Shown here in pieces: positions 44,880 to 53,232 of a DNA stretch of 64,000 nucleotides. The translations under genes were made by a program, and so were the position numbers. Numbering within the stretch: the first letter of the stretch is position 1; every line of letters starts with the position of its first letter. Origin of the DNA: Ricordea florida (lineage: Eukaryota > Cnidaria > Anthozoa > Corallimorpharia > Ricordeidae). The stretch spans positions 17,042,994-17,106,993 of the forward strand of contig OX453272.1 in NCBI GenBank assembly GCA_949710005.1. The letters are read 5' to 3'. The notes under the pieces were generated by a model. That model did no database searches. It was not told the origin of the DNA and saw only the letters and a program-made list of their open reading frames with translations.

Positions 44880-45179
44880 ATGTTACTCACGGACTTTAAA
44901 AATAAATACCCAAGCGCCAACCTTGATAAATTTACATTTATTAATGATTCATTTGGGGGATATATTAAGTGGAAAGTTAATGGAACAATAATAATGTCAA
45001 ATGATGATCCTACTGGGAAAACTTGGACTGAAAATCTTTCTAATAATTTGAAAACATTATTATGGCAAGATTTGGGGTTAGAAAATAAAGTTAAGGTTGG
45101 TTCATTTCCAAAAAGTTTATCAATTACAAATCAAACATATCCAATACCAGCAAATTCGATGACTTCGCTCCTGATGTAA
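44880..45179 (+). CDS. 5' part of a frameshifted virion-block gene
   Basis: 99 residues (MLLTDFKNKYPSANL...), preceded by tctaaagatctgat (44844-44857). The last six or so codons before the stop at 45179 look non-coding. The neighbouring frame is open and coding-like from about 45156 and runs on into the 45185 frame. A one-base change near 45150-45157 has therefore probably split one gene of roughly 530 codons. It could be a sequencing error, a real mutation or, less likely, programmed -1 slippage; no good slippery heptamer is present. Function unknown. Confidence 0.7.
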   Translation: MLLTDFKNKYPSANLDKFTFINDSFGGYIKWKVNGTIIMSNDDPTGKTWTENLSNNLKTLLWQDLGLENKVKVGSFPKSLSITNQTYPIPANSMTSLLM

Positions 45180-45184
45180 CAAAA

Positions 45185-46483
45185 ATGTTAAACTTTTTGG
45201 ATATATATGTTTCAGATACAAAGAAATTCAATGCTCCTATGAGAAATATATTTAAATCTCAAGTTATATCGTTTTATAGTGGAAAAGAGAGTAGAAGTTG
45301 GTTGAATAAACCTAATATTAATCATTGGCCGCAACAACTAAATATGGCTGTATGGTGTGCAACATCTGGATGCGGTGTAAGCCTCATTGAAAGTTTAAAT
45401 TATCCTAAAGTTATTAGTAGTTTTATAAAGTTTCATGTATATTTCACAATAAGGAGAATATTGTATGAAATGAGATTACCATTACCCGGCGAACAAACTT
45501 TTTCGTTAAAAAATAATCCATATAACAAATTAGCGTATAATAGATTGTGCGCAGAATTTGGTCTTAGTAATAATCAAGACTTTAAGGGATTGAATAAACC
45601 TTTGGCAGACTTTAGATGGAAAGGTGGTGCAAACGCAGGATTAGGAGATGTATACATTAATTACGGCGAAGGATACAAACCATCAGGAGCAACTGATGGA
45701 AAAGGAGGAGGAGATCAAAATGTTAGAATTATAAGAAATTATGATCCTAAAGCTAATATATGGCCCAGTGAATCAGCAAAATTTTCTGATGATGGGGGGA
45801 AGAAAATAGATGGTAATTTAATCTCATTACTTCGCAATATTGAATTTGCTGATTTTAAATATGCATGGTTCATACCAGAAAGTGGATATGGATTAACAAA
45901 AGCTGGTTTGGGGAGATTAAATAGATCTGTTGAAGCTTTTGTTTATTGTATATTAGGAGCACAAGTTAATACTAGAAACCCAATTTATGAAAATGGCGGC
46001 GGAGCTGGTGGAGAAGTAGAAACTCAGCAAGAATTTTTAGCTTTATTTGAAAGTTCTGTTATAGAAAATGATATTTCTAATTCTGTTAAAAATTATCAAC
46101 AATCAGTTTATCAAACTAAATTGAGGCTTGATTTAGCAGTAGCTCCTGGAGTTTGGTTGTTGCCAAGTAATATGATTATAAATACAGAAAGCGTTATTGG
46201 ATATAATAACAAACTAATGAAAGCAACTGAAGATATGAAATTTGGAGTGAATAATTCATTAAATACAGAAACAAAAACTGTAGGAATAAGTCATACTTTA
46301 GGAACTTCAAAAGTTTTCTTAGAACATAAAACTGAAACTAAACAAAACCCAATAACAACAGAAAAAGATGATGATAAAATAGATGAAATTAAAACAGAAA
46401 ATAATGATACAACACAACATCAAAATAATCTTATATTATTTATGGTTTTAGGTGGAGCATTATCTTGGTTTTTATTTCGATAA
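45185..46483 (+). CDS. 3' part of the frameshifted virion-block gene, C-terminal anchor
   Basis: 432 residues from the first ATG; the coding-like frame extends upstream to about 45156. Landmarks: WPQQLNMAVWCATSGCG, ADFRWKGGANAGLGDVYI, FADFKYAWFIPESGYGLTKAG, YCILGAQVNTRNPI, APGVWLLPSNMI, and a C-terminal hydrophobic segment LILFMVLGGALSWFLF (about 416-431) after an acidic linker. I recall related uncharacterised proteins from cnidarian elements; the function is unknown. The C-terminal anchor and position suggest a minor virion protein rather than the hexon. Confidence 0.7.
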   Translation: MLNFLDIYVSDTKKFNAPMRNIFKSQVISFYSGKESRSWLNKPNINHWPQQLNMAVWCATSGCGVSLIESLNYPKVISSFIKFHVYFTIRRILYEMRLPLPGEQTFSLKNNPYNKLAYNRLCAEFGLSNNQDFKGLNKPLADFRWKGGANAGLGDVYINYGEGYKPSGATDGKGGGDQNVRIIRNYDPKANIWPSESAKFSDDGGKKIDGNLISLLRNIEFADFKYAWFIPESGYGLTKAGLGRLNRSVEAFVYCILGAQVNTRNPIYENGGGAGGEVETQQEFLALFESSVIENDISNSVKNYQQSVYQTKLRLDLAVAPGVWLLPSNMIINTESVIGYNNKLMKATEDMKFGVNNSLNTETKTVGISHTLGTSKVFLEHKTETKQNPITTEKDDDKIDEIKTENNDTTQHQNNLILFMVLGGALSWFLFR

Positions 46484-46522
46484 AGATCGATTTAAAGATG
46501 AATATTATGTAATCAAAATAAT

Positions 46523-47155
46523 ATGTTCAGTATTACAATGTATGATTCAGAAACAAGGATTTATTTAGATCCACCAATAAAATATGTTAGTGAGTTACAA
46601 CTTCTTGATTGTAATATAAAAACCAAAAGATTGATTAATTTAAAAAACGTAGAAACAATAACTGATGAAAGTAATAATAAATTAATAGTAATAAATCCTG
46701 GAACATATTCAATTAATGATATAAAAATATTAATTAGTATAAATGAAAAAGGTAAAAATATATTAATATTTACTGGTGATAATATTAACTATATAATTAA
46801 TAATAAATCATTTAGCATTAAACTTAGTGAAGGTTTAAAAAATTCGTTGGGCTTACCAGAAATTTTATATAGAAATAAAATATATGAAATTAATATGAAT
46901 ATAAAAGAACCTTTGAGGTTAATGTGCAGCATAATTGATAATAGAATGTCATATATGAATACTAAAAAATCAGAACTTTTAAAAATACAACCATCTCAAT
47001 TACTAGCAAACATACCATCAAAAGATTATCCAACAATTCCAGTTAAAAAATATGATAACTTAATTAATTACTTTGATTTAAGTATATTAGACTCTGAATG
47101 GAAAAAATTTGATTTGAAAGGATCGCCAATAACTTTTAGTTTAAGATTTAGATAG
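46523..47155 (+). CDS. Probable penton / minor capsid protein
   Basis: 210 residues of mostly beta pattern. It starts MFSITMYDSE and has YLDPPIKYVSELQLLDCNI and INPGTYSINDIKILI. It ends with segments fitting a single jelly-roll penton of Polinton/adintovirus type (EPLRLMCSIIDNRM, PTIPVKKYDNLINYFDLSI, then ITFSLRFR). Preceded by tttaaagatg (46491-46500). Capsid vertices are the expected location. Assigned by layout and remembered family pattern, so moderate confidence. Confidence 0.55.
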   Translation: MFSITMYDSETRIYLDPPIKYVSELQLLDCNIKTKRLINLKNVETITDESNNKLIVINPGTYSINDIKILISINEKGKNILIFTGDNINYIINNKSFSIKLSEGLKNSLGLPEILYRNKIYEINMNIKEPLRLMCSIIDNRMSYMNTKKSELLKIQPSQLLANIPSKDYPTIPVKKYDNLINYFDLSILDSEWKKFDLKGSPITFSLRFR

Positions 47156-47175
47156 CTGTTATTTTATTTCTTTTG

Positions 47176-47212
47176 TTATGTAACCATTTATTGGGTTATA
47201 TAACATAATTAT
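47176..47212. terminator. Conserved 3'-end hairpin, copy 2
   Basis: ttatgtaaccatttattggg then ttatataacataa, between the converging ends of 46523 (+) and 47220 (-). Nearly identical to 42171-42207. Confidence 0.65.
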
Positions 47213-47219
47213 TTTTTAA

Positions 47220-47873
47220 CTAATCTTCACCCCACCTTTCTTTCAAATCCCTTAACTCTTCAAAATCAATACACCAATCTAAATATCTAGATGGATGCCA
47301 TGCTATATCCATTAGTTCATCATGTAAGGGTTTGTAAAATTTATTTTTATGTATTGACTTATCAGAATTTACATATATTTCAACAGTCAATAAATCAACA
47401 ATAAAATTTTTATCAAACTTATTAATATCACATTCCTTATCATAATAACCTTTATATTCTCCAACTATTCCATAATATTCATCATAACCATCCAAACGAA
47501 CATAATCTTCATTAACATAATGATAAGCGCCTCCAAAATTATCATCAACATACTCTTTTAACCATTCTTCATACGATTCATTACCACAATTTAATAAATT
47601 TTTTACAAGATTATCAACACATATACCATTCAAACCAAAATCTATATCACCTAAATAACCAAGACTGCCTGCATAATAATAATTATCATCATAATAATCA
47701 TAATTAATTTCAAAATAAATACAACATTTTTTTCTATCAATAATAGGGCAATTTTTTGATATATTTTTTAACAAATCTTCTTTTATTGACTTTATAAATT
47801 CACAAAAACTCAACCGTTTTTCATTATAATAATCTTTAATAATACTTTTTGTTTCCATATTTTTATTTTGCAT
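47220..47873 (-). CDS. WHPxR/DWC-motif protein, paralogue 1
   Basis: 217 residues from the first ATG. The second ATG (47858) may be the true start, because the first ATG overlaps the shared upstream motif at 47872-47902. The protein is acidic and tyrosine-rich in the middle (YDDNYYYAG, GYDEYYGIVGEY). It ends with LMDIAWHPSRYLDWCIDFEEL, a C-terminal motif shared with the neighbour at 47975. I recall similar motifs in large-DNA-virus proteins of unknown function. Probably early-class. Confidence 0.65.
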   Translation of the reverse strand: MQNKNMETKSIIKDYYNEKRLSFCEFIKSIKEDLLKNISKNCPIIDRKKCCIYFEINYDYYDDNYYYAGSLGYLGDIDFGLNGICVDNLVKNLLNCGNESYEEWLKEYVDDNFGGAYHYVNEDYVRLDGYDEYYGIVGEYKGYYDKECDINKFDKNFIVDLLTVEIYVNSDKSIHKNKFYKPLHDELMDIAWHPSRYLDWCIDFEELRDLKERWGED

Positions 47874-47902
47874 TCTTTATTTATTAAACTATCATTTTTT
47901 TA
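47872..47902 (-). promoter_or_regulatory. Shared upstream motif of minus-strand genes, copy 1
   Basis: attctttatttattaaacta followed by tcattttttta; repeated at 48804-48834 upstream of the other paralogue. A candidate early-class promoter. Confidence 0.55.
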
Positions 47903-47931
47903 TTAAATCATTGCAATAACCTAAAAATTTG

Positions 47932-47968
47932 TTATGTAACCATTTATTGGGTTATATAACGTAATTAT
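47932..47968. terminator. Conserved 3'-end hairpin, copy 3
   Basis: ttatgtaaccatttattggg then ttatataacgtaattat, just downstream of the 3' end of the minus-strand gene at 47975. One base differs from copy 2 in the core. Confidence 0.65.
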
Positions 47969-47974
47969 ATCCTA

Positions 47975-48784
47975 TTATTCATCCGGTAAAGAATTATAAA
48001 TTTCTTGTTCCACAATATCATAACACCAATCCACAACTCTTTTTGGATGCCATGCTGTGGGGATTAACTCATTATTTAATATTGAACTAAACTTAATTTT
48101 ATGTTCTAATTTATCTTTATCAACAAATAATTTAAGAATTACTAAACGAATATGCGGCAATTCTTTAATAGTTGTTTTATCCTCATCTTCTAAATCGTCA
48201 TCAATTGGGTTCCACCGATCATTATTTAAATACTTTCTTATGGGGCTCCACTTCTTAGCCTTTAAAAATTTAAATTTTCTTATTTTTTCCCACTCCACAT
48301 CCCAACACAAATATTCCCCGCCACAATCATATTTTAATGTTATATATTCATTAAATATTTTATCACTTAATTCTAAATATTTTTGATAACATATATATCT
48401 TCTTTGTCTTTCTTCATTTCTTCTTTGTGGATCTATAAATCCCTCTAATTTTAACTTTTCTTCATCTTTTTCATATAAATATTTTCCAAATTCCATTTCT
48501 TCGTAAAAAAAATCTGGGAATAAAAAATCATCTTCTAAATATAACATATTATTAGTACATATACTTTCTCTTCCATTTCTTATATAAAGACAAAACCCAA
48601 CCATTATTTGCTTAAATCCATTATCATCTTCATATTCTTCAATAACATTTTGGTTTCTTTTTATTCTTTTTATAAAATCTTTCTTAACTAATTCATAAAA
48701 TGTTTTGTAATATATTTTTTCTTTATTTATGTATTTAATATTAATTGATTTTCTTTCTTTATCTATTTCTTCAATTACATTCAT
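47975..48784 (-). CDS. WHPxR/DWC-motif protein, paralogue 2
   Basis: 269 residues, basic and charged (MNVIEEIDKERKSINIKY...). It ends with LIPTAWHPKRVVDWCYDIVE, paralogous to LMDIAWHPSRYLDWCIDF in the neighbouring gene. Both also share an upstream motif and a downstream hairpin, so the pair arose by tandem duplication of a full transcription unit. No catalytic motif is recognised. Confidence 0.65.
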   Translation of the reverse strand: MNVIEEIDKERKSINIKYINKEKIYYKTFYELVKKDFIKRIKRNQNVIEEYEDDNGFKQIMVGFCLYIRNGRESICTNNMLYLEDDFLFPDFFYEEMEFGKYLYEKDEEKLKLEGFIDPQRRNEERQRRYICYQKYLELSDKIFNEYITLKYDCGGEYLCWDVEWEKIRKFKFLKAKKWSPIRKYLNNDRWNPIDDDLEDEDKTTIKELPHIRLVILKLFVDKDKLEHKIKFSSILNNELIPTAWHPKRVVDWCYDIVEQEIYNSLPDE

Positions 48785-48803
48785 TTTACTTTATTTTATT
48801 TTA

Positions 48804-48834
48804 TATTCTTTATTTATTAAACTATCATTTTTTT
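48804..48834 (-). promoter_or_regulatory. Shared upstream motif of minus-strand genes, copy 2
   Basis: Same 31 bp as at 47872-47902. The distance to the ATG at 48784 is about 20 bp, which argues for the second ATG in paralogue 1. Confidence 0.55.
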
Positions 48835-48848
48835 ATAAATACTTTCAA

Positions 48849-49445
48849 TCACCTACATTCTTTACAAATTGATTTATGGTTGTCATGTTTACATATTTGT
48901 GATCCACCACATTCTTTACAATGGCCCTTCTGTCTATCGTGTACACATATTTGCGAACCGCCACATTCTTTACAGTATGGCTTATTTCTTCCATGAATGC
49001 ATATTTGAGAACCATCACATAATTTACAAAAAAATTTTTGTCTTCCATGAGCGCATATTTGAGTTCCATCGCAATCTTTACAATATGCTTTCTTTTTATT
49101 ATGTATACATAATTTAACCATTCCACATTCTTTACAATGCGCTTTTTGTCTATCATGCTCACATATTTGGGAACCTTTGCAATTTTTACATTGATATTTT
49201 ACTTTTCCATGAATGCATATTTTTGAGCCCCCACAATCTTTACAAAAACTTTTAAGCATACCATGTTCACAAATACAAGATCTAGTTGTAGAAACTTTTT
49301 CAATTAAATTAATAATTTCCTCCTCTTTAAATTTTTTAAATTCGTTGATAAAATCTTTTTTACGCATTTTTGATCTTCCTTTAATTTTTAACTCACTAGC
49401 AATTAGTTTTAATTTGAAAAAATATAAATTATTTAATTGGTCCAT
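48849..49445 (-). CDS. CxH...CxxC tandem-repeat protein with SAP/Rho-N-like head
   Basis: 198 residues starting just inside the right inverted repeat. Residues about 5-40 (LKLIASELKIKGRSKMRKKD) look like a SAP or Rho-N type nucleic-acid-binding helix pair. From about residue 52 there are eight 18-residue repeats of the form CxHxxxxxxCxxC followed by GGSQI-like linkers, likely zinc-binding. Similar repeats occur in large algal and amoebal DNA viruses and related repeats in brown-algal EsV-1-7 proteins, as I recall. Likely DNA- or RNA-binding. The DNA shows a 54-bp period, which explains the antisense frames here. Confidence 0.75.
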   Translation of the reverse strand: MDQLNNLYFFKLKLIASELKIKGRSKMRKKDFINEFKKFKEEEIINLIEKVSTTRSCICEHGMLKSFCKDCGGSKICIHGKVKYQCKNCKGSQICEHDRQKAHCKECGMVKLCIHNKKKAYCKDCDGTQICAHGRQKFFCKLCDGSQICIHGRNKPYCKECGGSQICVHDRQKGHCKECGGSQICKHDNHKSICKECR

Positions 49446-49454
49446 ATTTTTTAA

Positions 49455-49606
49455 TATTTTTTTATTTGTTTAAACCTTTTTTTATTCAAATTTTTTCTCC
49501 AAATTTTTAACAAATTTTAAATTGCTCGAAAAATCTTCAACAAATAAAAATTTATTTTTATTATTTATTTATTAATTTGTCCTAGAATCGGCCTTTTATA
49601 ACTACT
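49455..49606 (-). repeat. Right terminal inverted repeat
   Basis: Ends CCTTTTATAACTACT, the exact complement of the left terminus. About 150 bp, nearly identical to 33256-33405. Confidence 0.95.
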
Positions 49607-51171
49607 GAAGCCCTAGCCGTAAGGTGGGCTTGTCAAAAATTATACTTGTACCTCTACGGCATTAGCTTTGAAATCTGTTCTGATCACAAGCCTCTTCTCA
49701 TCGTACTCGGAGCAAAGTCAAAGCCCCCAACTGCGAGAATAGAAAGATGGCTTCTCTATTTACAGCAGTTCCAATACAAGTTGACACATATACGGGGCAA
49801 GGACAATGCTGCAGATGTCGTCAGCTGCTTACCGGTTGGTACTACCCATGATCACGAAACTCAAGCTACAGAAGAGTTTGCGTACAGCGTAGTGAGGCTG
49901 TACCAGCTGCATTGGTACCAAAGGAAGTTGAAATCGCTTCTGAAAAAGACCCAACACTAAAGATGTTACGTCAGGCTGTTATGACAGATGATTGGAGCCA
50001 GTTACAAGGCACAATTTACAAAGCAGTTAAAGATGAACTGTGGGTGATAGGGCAGGTGGTGATGAGAGGAAGCCGCATCATCATCCCACAGAACCTTCAA
50101 AAAGCGCACCATAATGTTGGCTCACGAAGGACACTAAGGTATGGTCCGAACTAAAGCCAGGTTGCGAGAAAAAGTATGGTGGCCGCGAATGGACAAGCAA
50201 GTAGAGCAAGCAGTACGAACATGTTACCCCTGCCAGCCCGATCCAAACCAGAGCCAGTGAGATCAACCAGACTACCAGACTCCCCATGGCAAGAAATCTC
50301 AGTTGATCTTCTAGAGATTACAGGTGGAGATCACCTCCTGGTAGTTGTAGACTACTATTCTCGCTGGATCGAAGCTGTCCTTCTCAAGACAACAGATGCA
50401 AAACATGTAATCAAGTCCATGGAGGCTATTTTTAGAACACATGGCCTACCAGAGACTGTCCGTAGTGACAACGGACCTCCATTTGCATCCAAGGAATTTG
50501 AGGAATTCCTAGAATATCTGGCAATCGAGCACAAAAAGGGCGTGCCCTTTTGGCCCCAAAGCAATGGCGAAGTAGAGCGTTGCAATGAGACCTTACTGAA
50601 AATCATGAGAATCGCACGCCTAGAGGGTAAAGATTGGCGAAAAGCACTTGCAGACTTTCTCTTCCAGTACAGTTACCCTCATACTGTTACCGGGATATCA
50701 CCTGCAGAACTACTGATGGGGAGGAAGCTGCGTGACAAACTTCCAAAAGTTCAAATCCCCAAGGATCGAGCCAATGAAGCACAATGGCAATTGCTCTTAA
50801 AAGACAGGGATGCTCGTGCTAAACTTAGACAGAGGGAGTATGCAGACAAAACTCGCGCTGCCAAATTCAGAAACATTGAAGAGGGTGATAAAGTCCTACT
50901 GAAACAGGCTCGAGAGAACAAACTGTCACCCAATTATGAACCTGAGCCATACAAAGTCATTCACAAGGATGGAAATGCTGTCATACTGGAAGATACAAAT
51001 GGAAACAATAAAATGCGAAACATAGCCCACATGAAGAAATTTGTTGCACCTGAAACCACTGAAAAGGAAGACCAAGTACAGCCAACACAACAACCCCAAG
51101 AACCAGACCAGGTGAAACAAGCGCATCCAATGACAGTCGCAAGCCAGCCAGCAGCAGAGGTGTAAGAGACT
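49607..51171 (+). pseudogene. Ty3/gypsy polymerase, right fragment (RNase H end and integrase)
   Basis: Resumes RNase H with EALAVRWACQK, then FEICSDHKPL, WLLYLQQFQYKLTHIRGKDN. At least two frameshifts follow, near 49890 and 50110-50200. The integrase has RTCYPCQ (end of the HHCC finger), the core ISVDLLEITGGDHLLVVVDY, VRSDNGPPF, PQSNGEVERCN (D,D,E), and a C-terminal region that includes KDGNAVILED. Because it is interrupted and frameshifted, the host retrotransposon is dead. Confidence 0.88.
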
Positions 51172-51393
51172 CCACCCAACCCTTTGCCAGGTGATTCAGT
51201 TGTTTTGCGACCTGCGCGCTCCAGACAACCACCCACCTATTTGAAAGACTACATATGCACTTAGTTTCAGATTGTGCAAGAGACATTGAGAGACTGTATG
51301 TTTGTTTTAAAGACTTCAATTAGGTTCGTAATACCGTTCATTTAGTTTTTCTCTAGTACTACTGAAACAGGCTCATAATAACTTAGGGGGAGA

Positions 51394-51561
51394 TGTAGTG
51401 TTTCTATTGTGACATGTCAGTCACATGATCCCTTGTGTATTATGGGATGCATAACCAAGAGCATGTGCTCCAGAGAAAAAGGCTACCAGAAACAAAAAGT
51501 GTTGTCATTGTTTTGTGCCTGAATCTTTTTTATCCACTTGGGCCCGAACCACCACAATACA
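51394..51561 (+). repeat. Probable 3' LTR of the Ty3/gypsy element
   Basis: Follows a purine tract (taggggga-ga) and begins TGTAGTGTTTC and ends ACCACAATACA, a TG...CA unit of 168 bp. The 5' LTR is not in the window, so the boundaries are inferred. Confidence 0.6.
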
Positions 51562-51636
51562 GAGCAGGTGCCAGCTCAAGATGTGATTTTTTTTTTAACT
51601 GTTAGACCACAAATATGATGAATGTTGTTTCTTACT

Positions 51637-51897
51637 TTACTTTTCTTTACTTTGTACACACACTTCAGTAATATGCACAACTCTGATTTCAAATGTATCT
51701 GTTGCATTGTAATAGAATGCCTGAAAGTAGTTTATCAAGTCACTCAAGGTAGTAACATCTAACAGTACACAAGTACCTTGAGGGTGGGAGAGGCTAAAGG
51801 GATCCCTAGCATGTAAGTCACATATCCTAAAACTGATGTTACCATTGCAATAAATATCTACTGTATTACATTCATAGAAATGGATGATAACTTTCAC
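51637..51897 (-). pseudogene. Cysteine-peptidase-like domain fragment of a transposon protein
   Basis: About 86 codons on minus, including FRICDLHARDPFSLSHPQGT and CVLLDVTTLSDLINYFQAFY. I recall this pattern at the end of OTU/peptidase-like domains in invertebrate mobile-element proteins. No other part of such a protein is seen next to it. Confidence 0.35.
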
Positions 51898-51899
51898 TG

Positions 51900-53230
51900 A
51901 TTAAAATTTGTATTTAGCATTACCAAAGGGCATGCACAAAGAAAGGGAGATCAACATTAGATGATAGATCATGTATAATTATGACCAGTGTAACTTTGAC
52001 TGAATTGGATCTGGTAAATGGTTTCCAACACTGTTACCATGTCTGGTAATTCTGTAAACAATAGATAATCTTGGTTGTGCCATCTTGATATGACAGAGTA
52101 TAATTGATTTCCAATATTCATAATGTTTACCAACAGGGTGCTCATTAGGCATCGGAGAAGAATTCTCCGGTCAAATTTAGATGGCCTGAGCTAGTTTAAA
52201 TTCTGACATGGAACACTTTCAGAATATTCTCCAGTTACTTTACACAATTCTCCTGCTACTACAATTCTTATTGAAAACCCTGACCAAGTCTGCACAAGCA
52301 GTTATTGGGAACCTTACAATGTATCGTTTTAATGCACACAGTGACATGGCTACACATGCACAGCCAGCATTAAACCCAAATAATGCAATGTTATCCTGAG
52401 AACATGGAGCATAAATTGTTTTCTTGCAATCAAATACTGTAGAGGGACCAGGATTGGTTCAATGTAAGTACCTGGGCAAATGTGCACCTACCTCTCTCCT
52501 AAGCCAACAAGTTATAACTTAAAAAGTTACGGTTAAAGTTGGGTTAGAGGGTTGGTTAGGGGAGGGTTAGGTGCATAGTTGCCCAGATACTACCACTGAT
52601 TCCCGGGATTTTGTTCTACATCTCTGCTGAGGGTGAACTTACAATGACTGATTCTGTGACTGAGATTTTTATTAACATGGGATAAATAACCAACAGTATT
52701 AATTTCTCTGAACTAAGATTTGTCAACAAAGTCATTGATAATATTTATGACCAACATCCACTGTCCTTTTATTGGATTTGTTTCCTTTTGAATGGCTTAC
52801 CACAACATAATTTCCTAGTTATTCTAGGTGAAGAAACACAACTTATACTCGCTTTCATACATGTACACTTCCAATGATAAATTTTGGGATAACACTTAAG
52901 TTCTTCGTGTTTAATATCAAATTTGATGACAAAGCAATGAATACTAGATGACACTGGTACATTTTTATATAATATACTTACTATCCACTTTCTATATTTT
53001 CCTGCTTTTGTGCAAAACACAGGTCAGTACTTTCACAGGGACTCTACTTGGTTCTCGATCATGTGGAATGACATGAGATGTGTCAAACACTCTGATTAGT
53101 ATGAAATTTAGTATAACGAGAAGATAATGCTACAGAAAATTGTACAGCTTTTTCAAACGTATCACTGTCATTTTCTGGAGAATTTATTCAAGTCTGCTGA
53201 TATCATGAACTGATACAAGCTTACAAGTGT
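51900..53230. other. No recognised gene
   Basis: AT-rich sequence with short frames lacking motifs. Near 52540 there is a short run of ggttaggg-like units. Confidence 0.45.
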
Positions 53231-53232
53231 GC

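Larger units (their letters stand above)
38482..46500 (+). promoter_or_regulatory. Recurrent TYTAAAGRT motif upstream of virion-block genes
   Basis: Occurs at 38482, 41009, 41502, 43138, 44131, 44844 and 46491, each about 23-36 bp before a start codon on the plus strand (genes at 38517, 41038, 41535, 43173, 44165, 44880 and 46523). The copies at 41502 and 43138 are identical over tctaaaggtttcttactga. It is weaker or absent before the ATPase and the 40449 gene, and I did not see it before the minus-strand genes. Candidate late promoter. Confidence 0.65.
33256..49606. mobile_element. Intact Polinton/Maverick (adintovirus-like) element
   Basis: A 16,351-bp unit with near-perfect inverted ends of about 150 bp and a 5-bp target duplication. 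It encodes family B polymerase, integrase, capsid protein, packaging ATPase and probable penton plus accessory genes, all intron-free. Composition is strikingly AT-rich compared with both flanks. Gene layout: polymerase (+) and integrase (-) converge at the left, then a long plus-strand virion block interrupted by one minus gene, then three minus-strand genes at the right end. One gene is frameshifted; all others read through. The virus-like gene set implies it could once, or still, form particles, which is inference only. Confidence 0.95.

Noticed and set aside
45150..45157. Programmed -1 frameshift site
   Set aside because: No good X-XXY-YYZ heptamer at the switch and no obvious downstream pseudoknot; a simple indel is more likely.
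45185..46483. This protein as the major capsid protein
   Set aside because: A C-terminal membrane anchor and no two-roll strand pattern. The 38517-39758 product next to the packaging ATPase fits better.
48869..49162. Regularly spaced repeats that could suggest a CRISPR-like array
   Set aside because: The 54-bp period is the coding repeat of the CxH...CxxC protein on the minus strand. Antisense frames are shadows of it.
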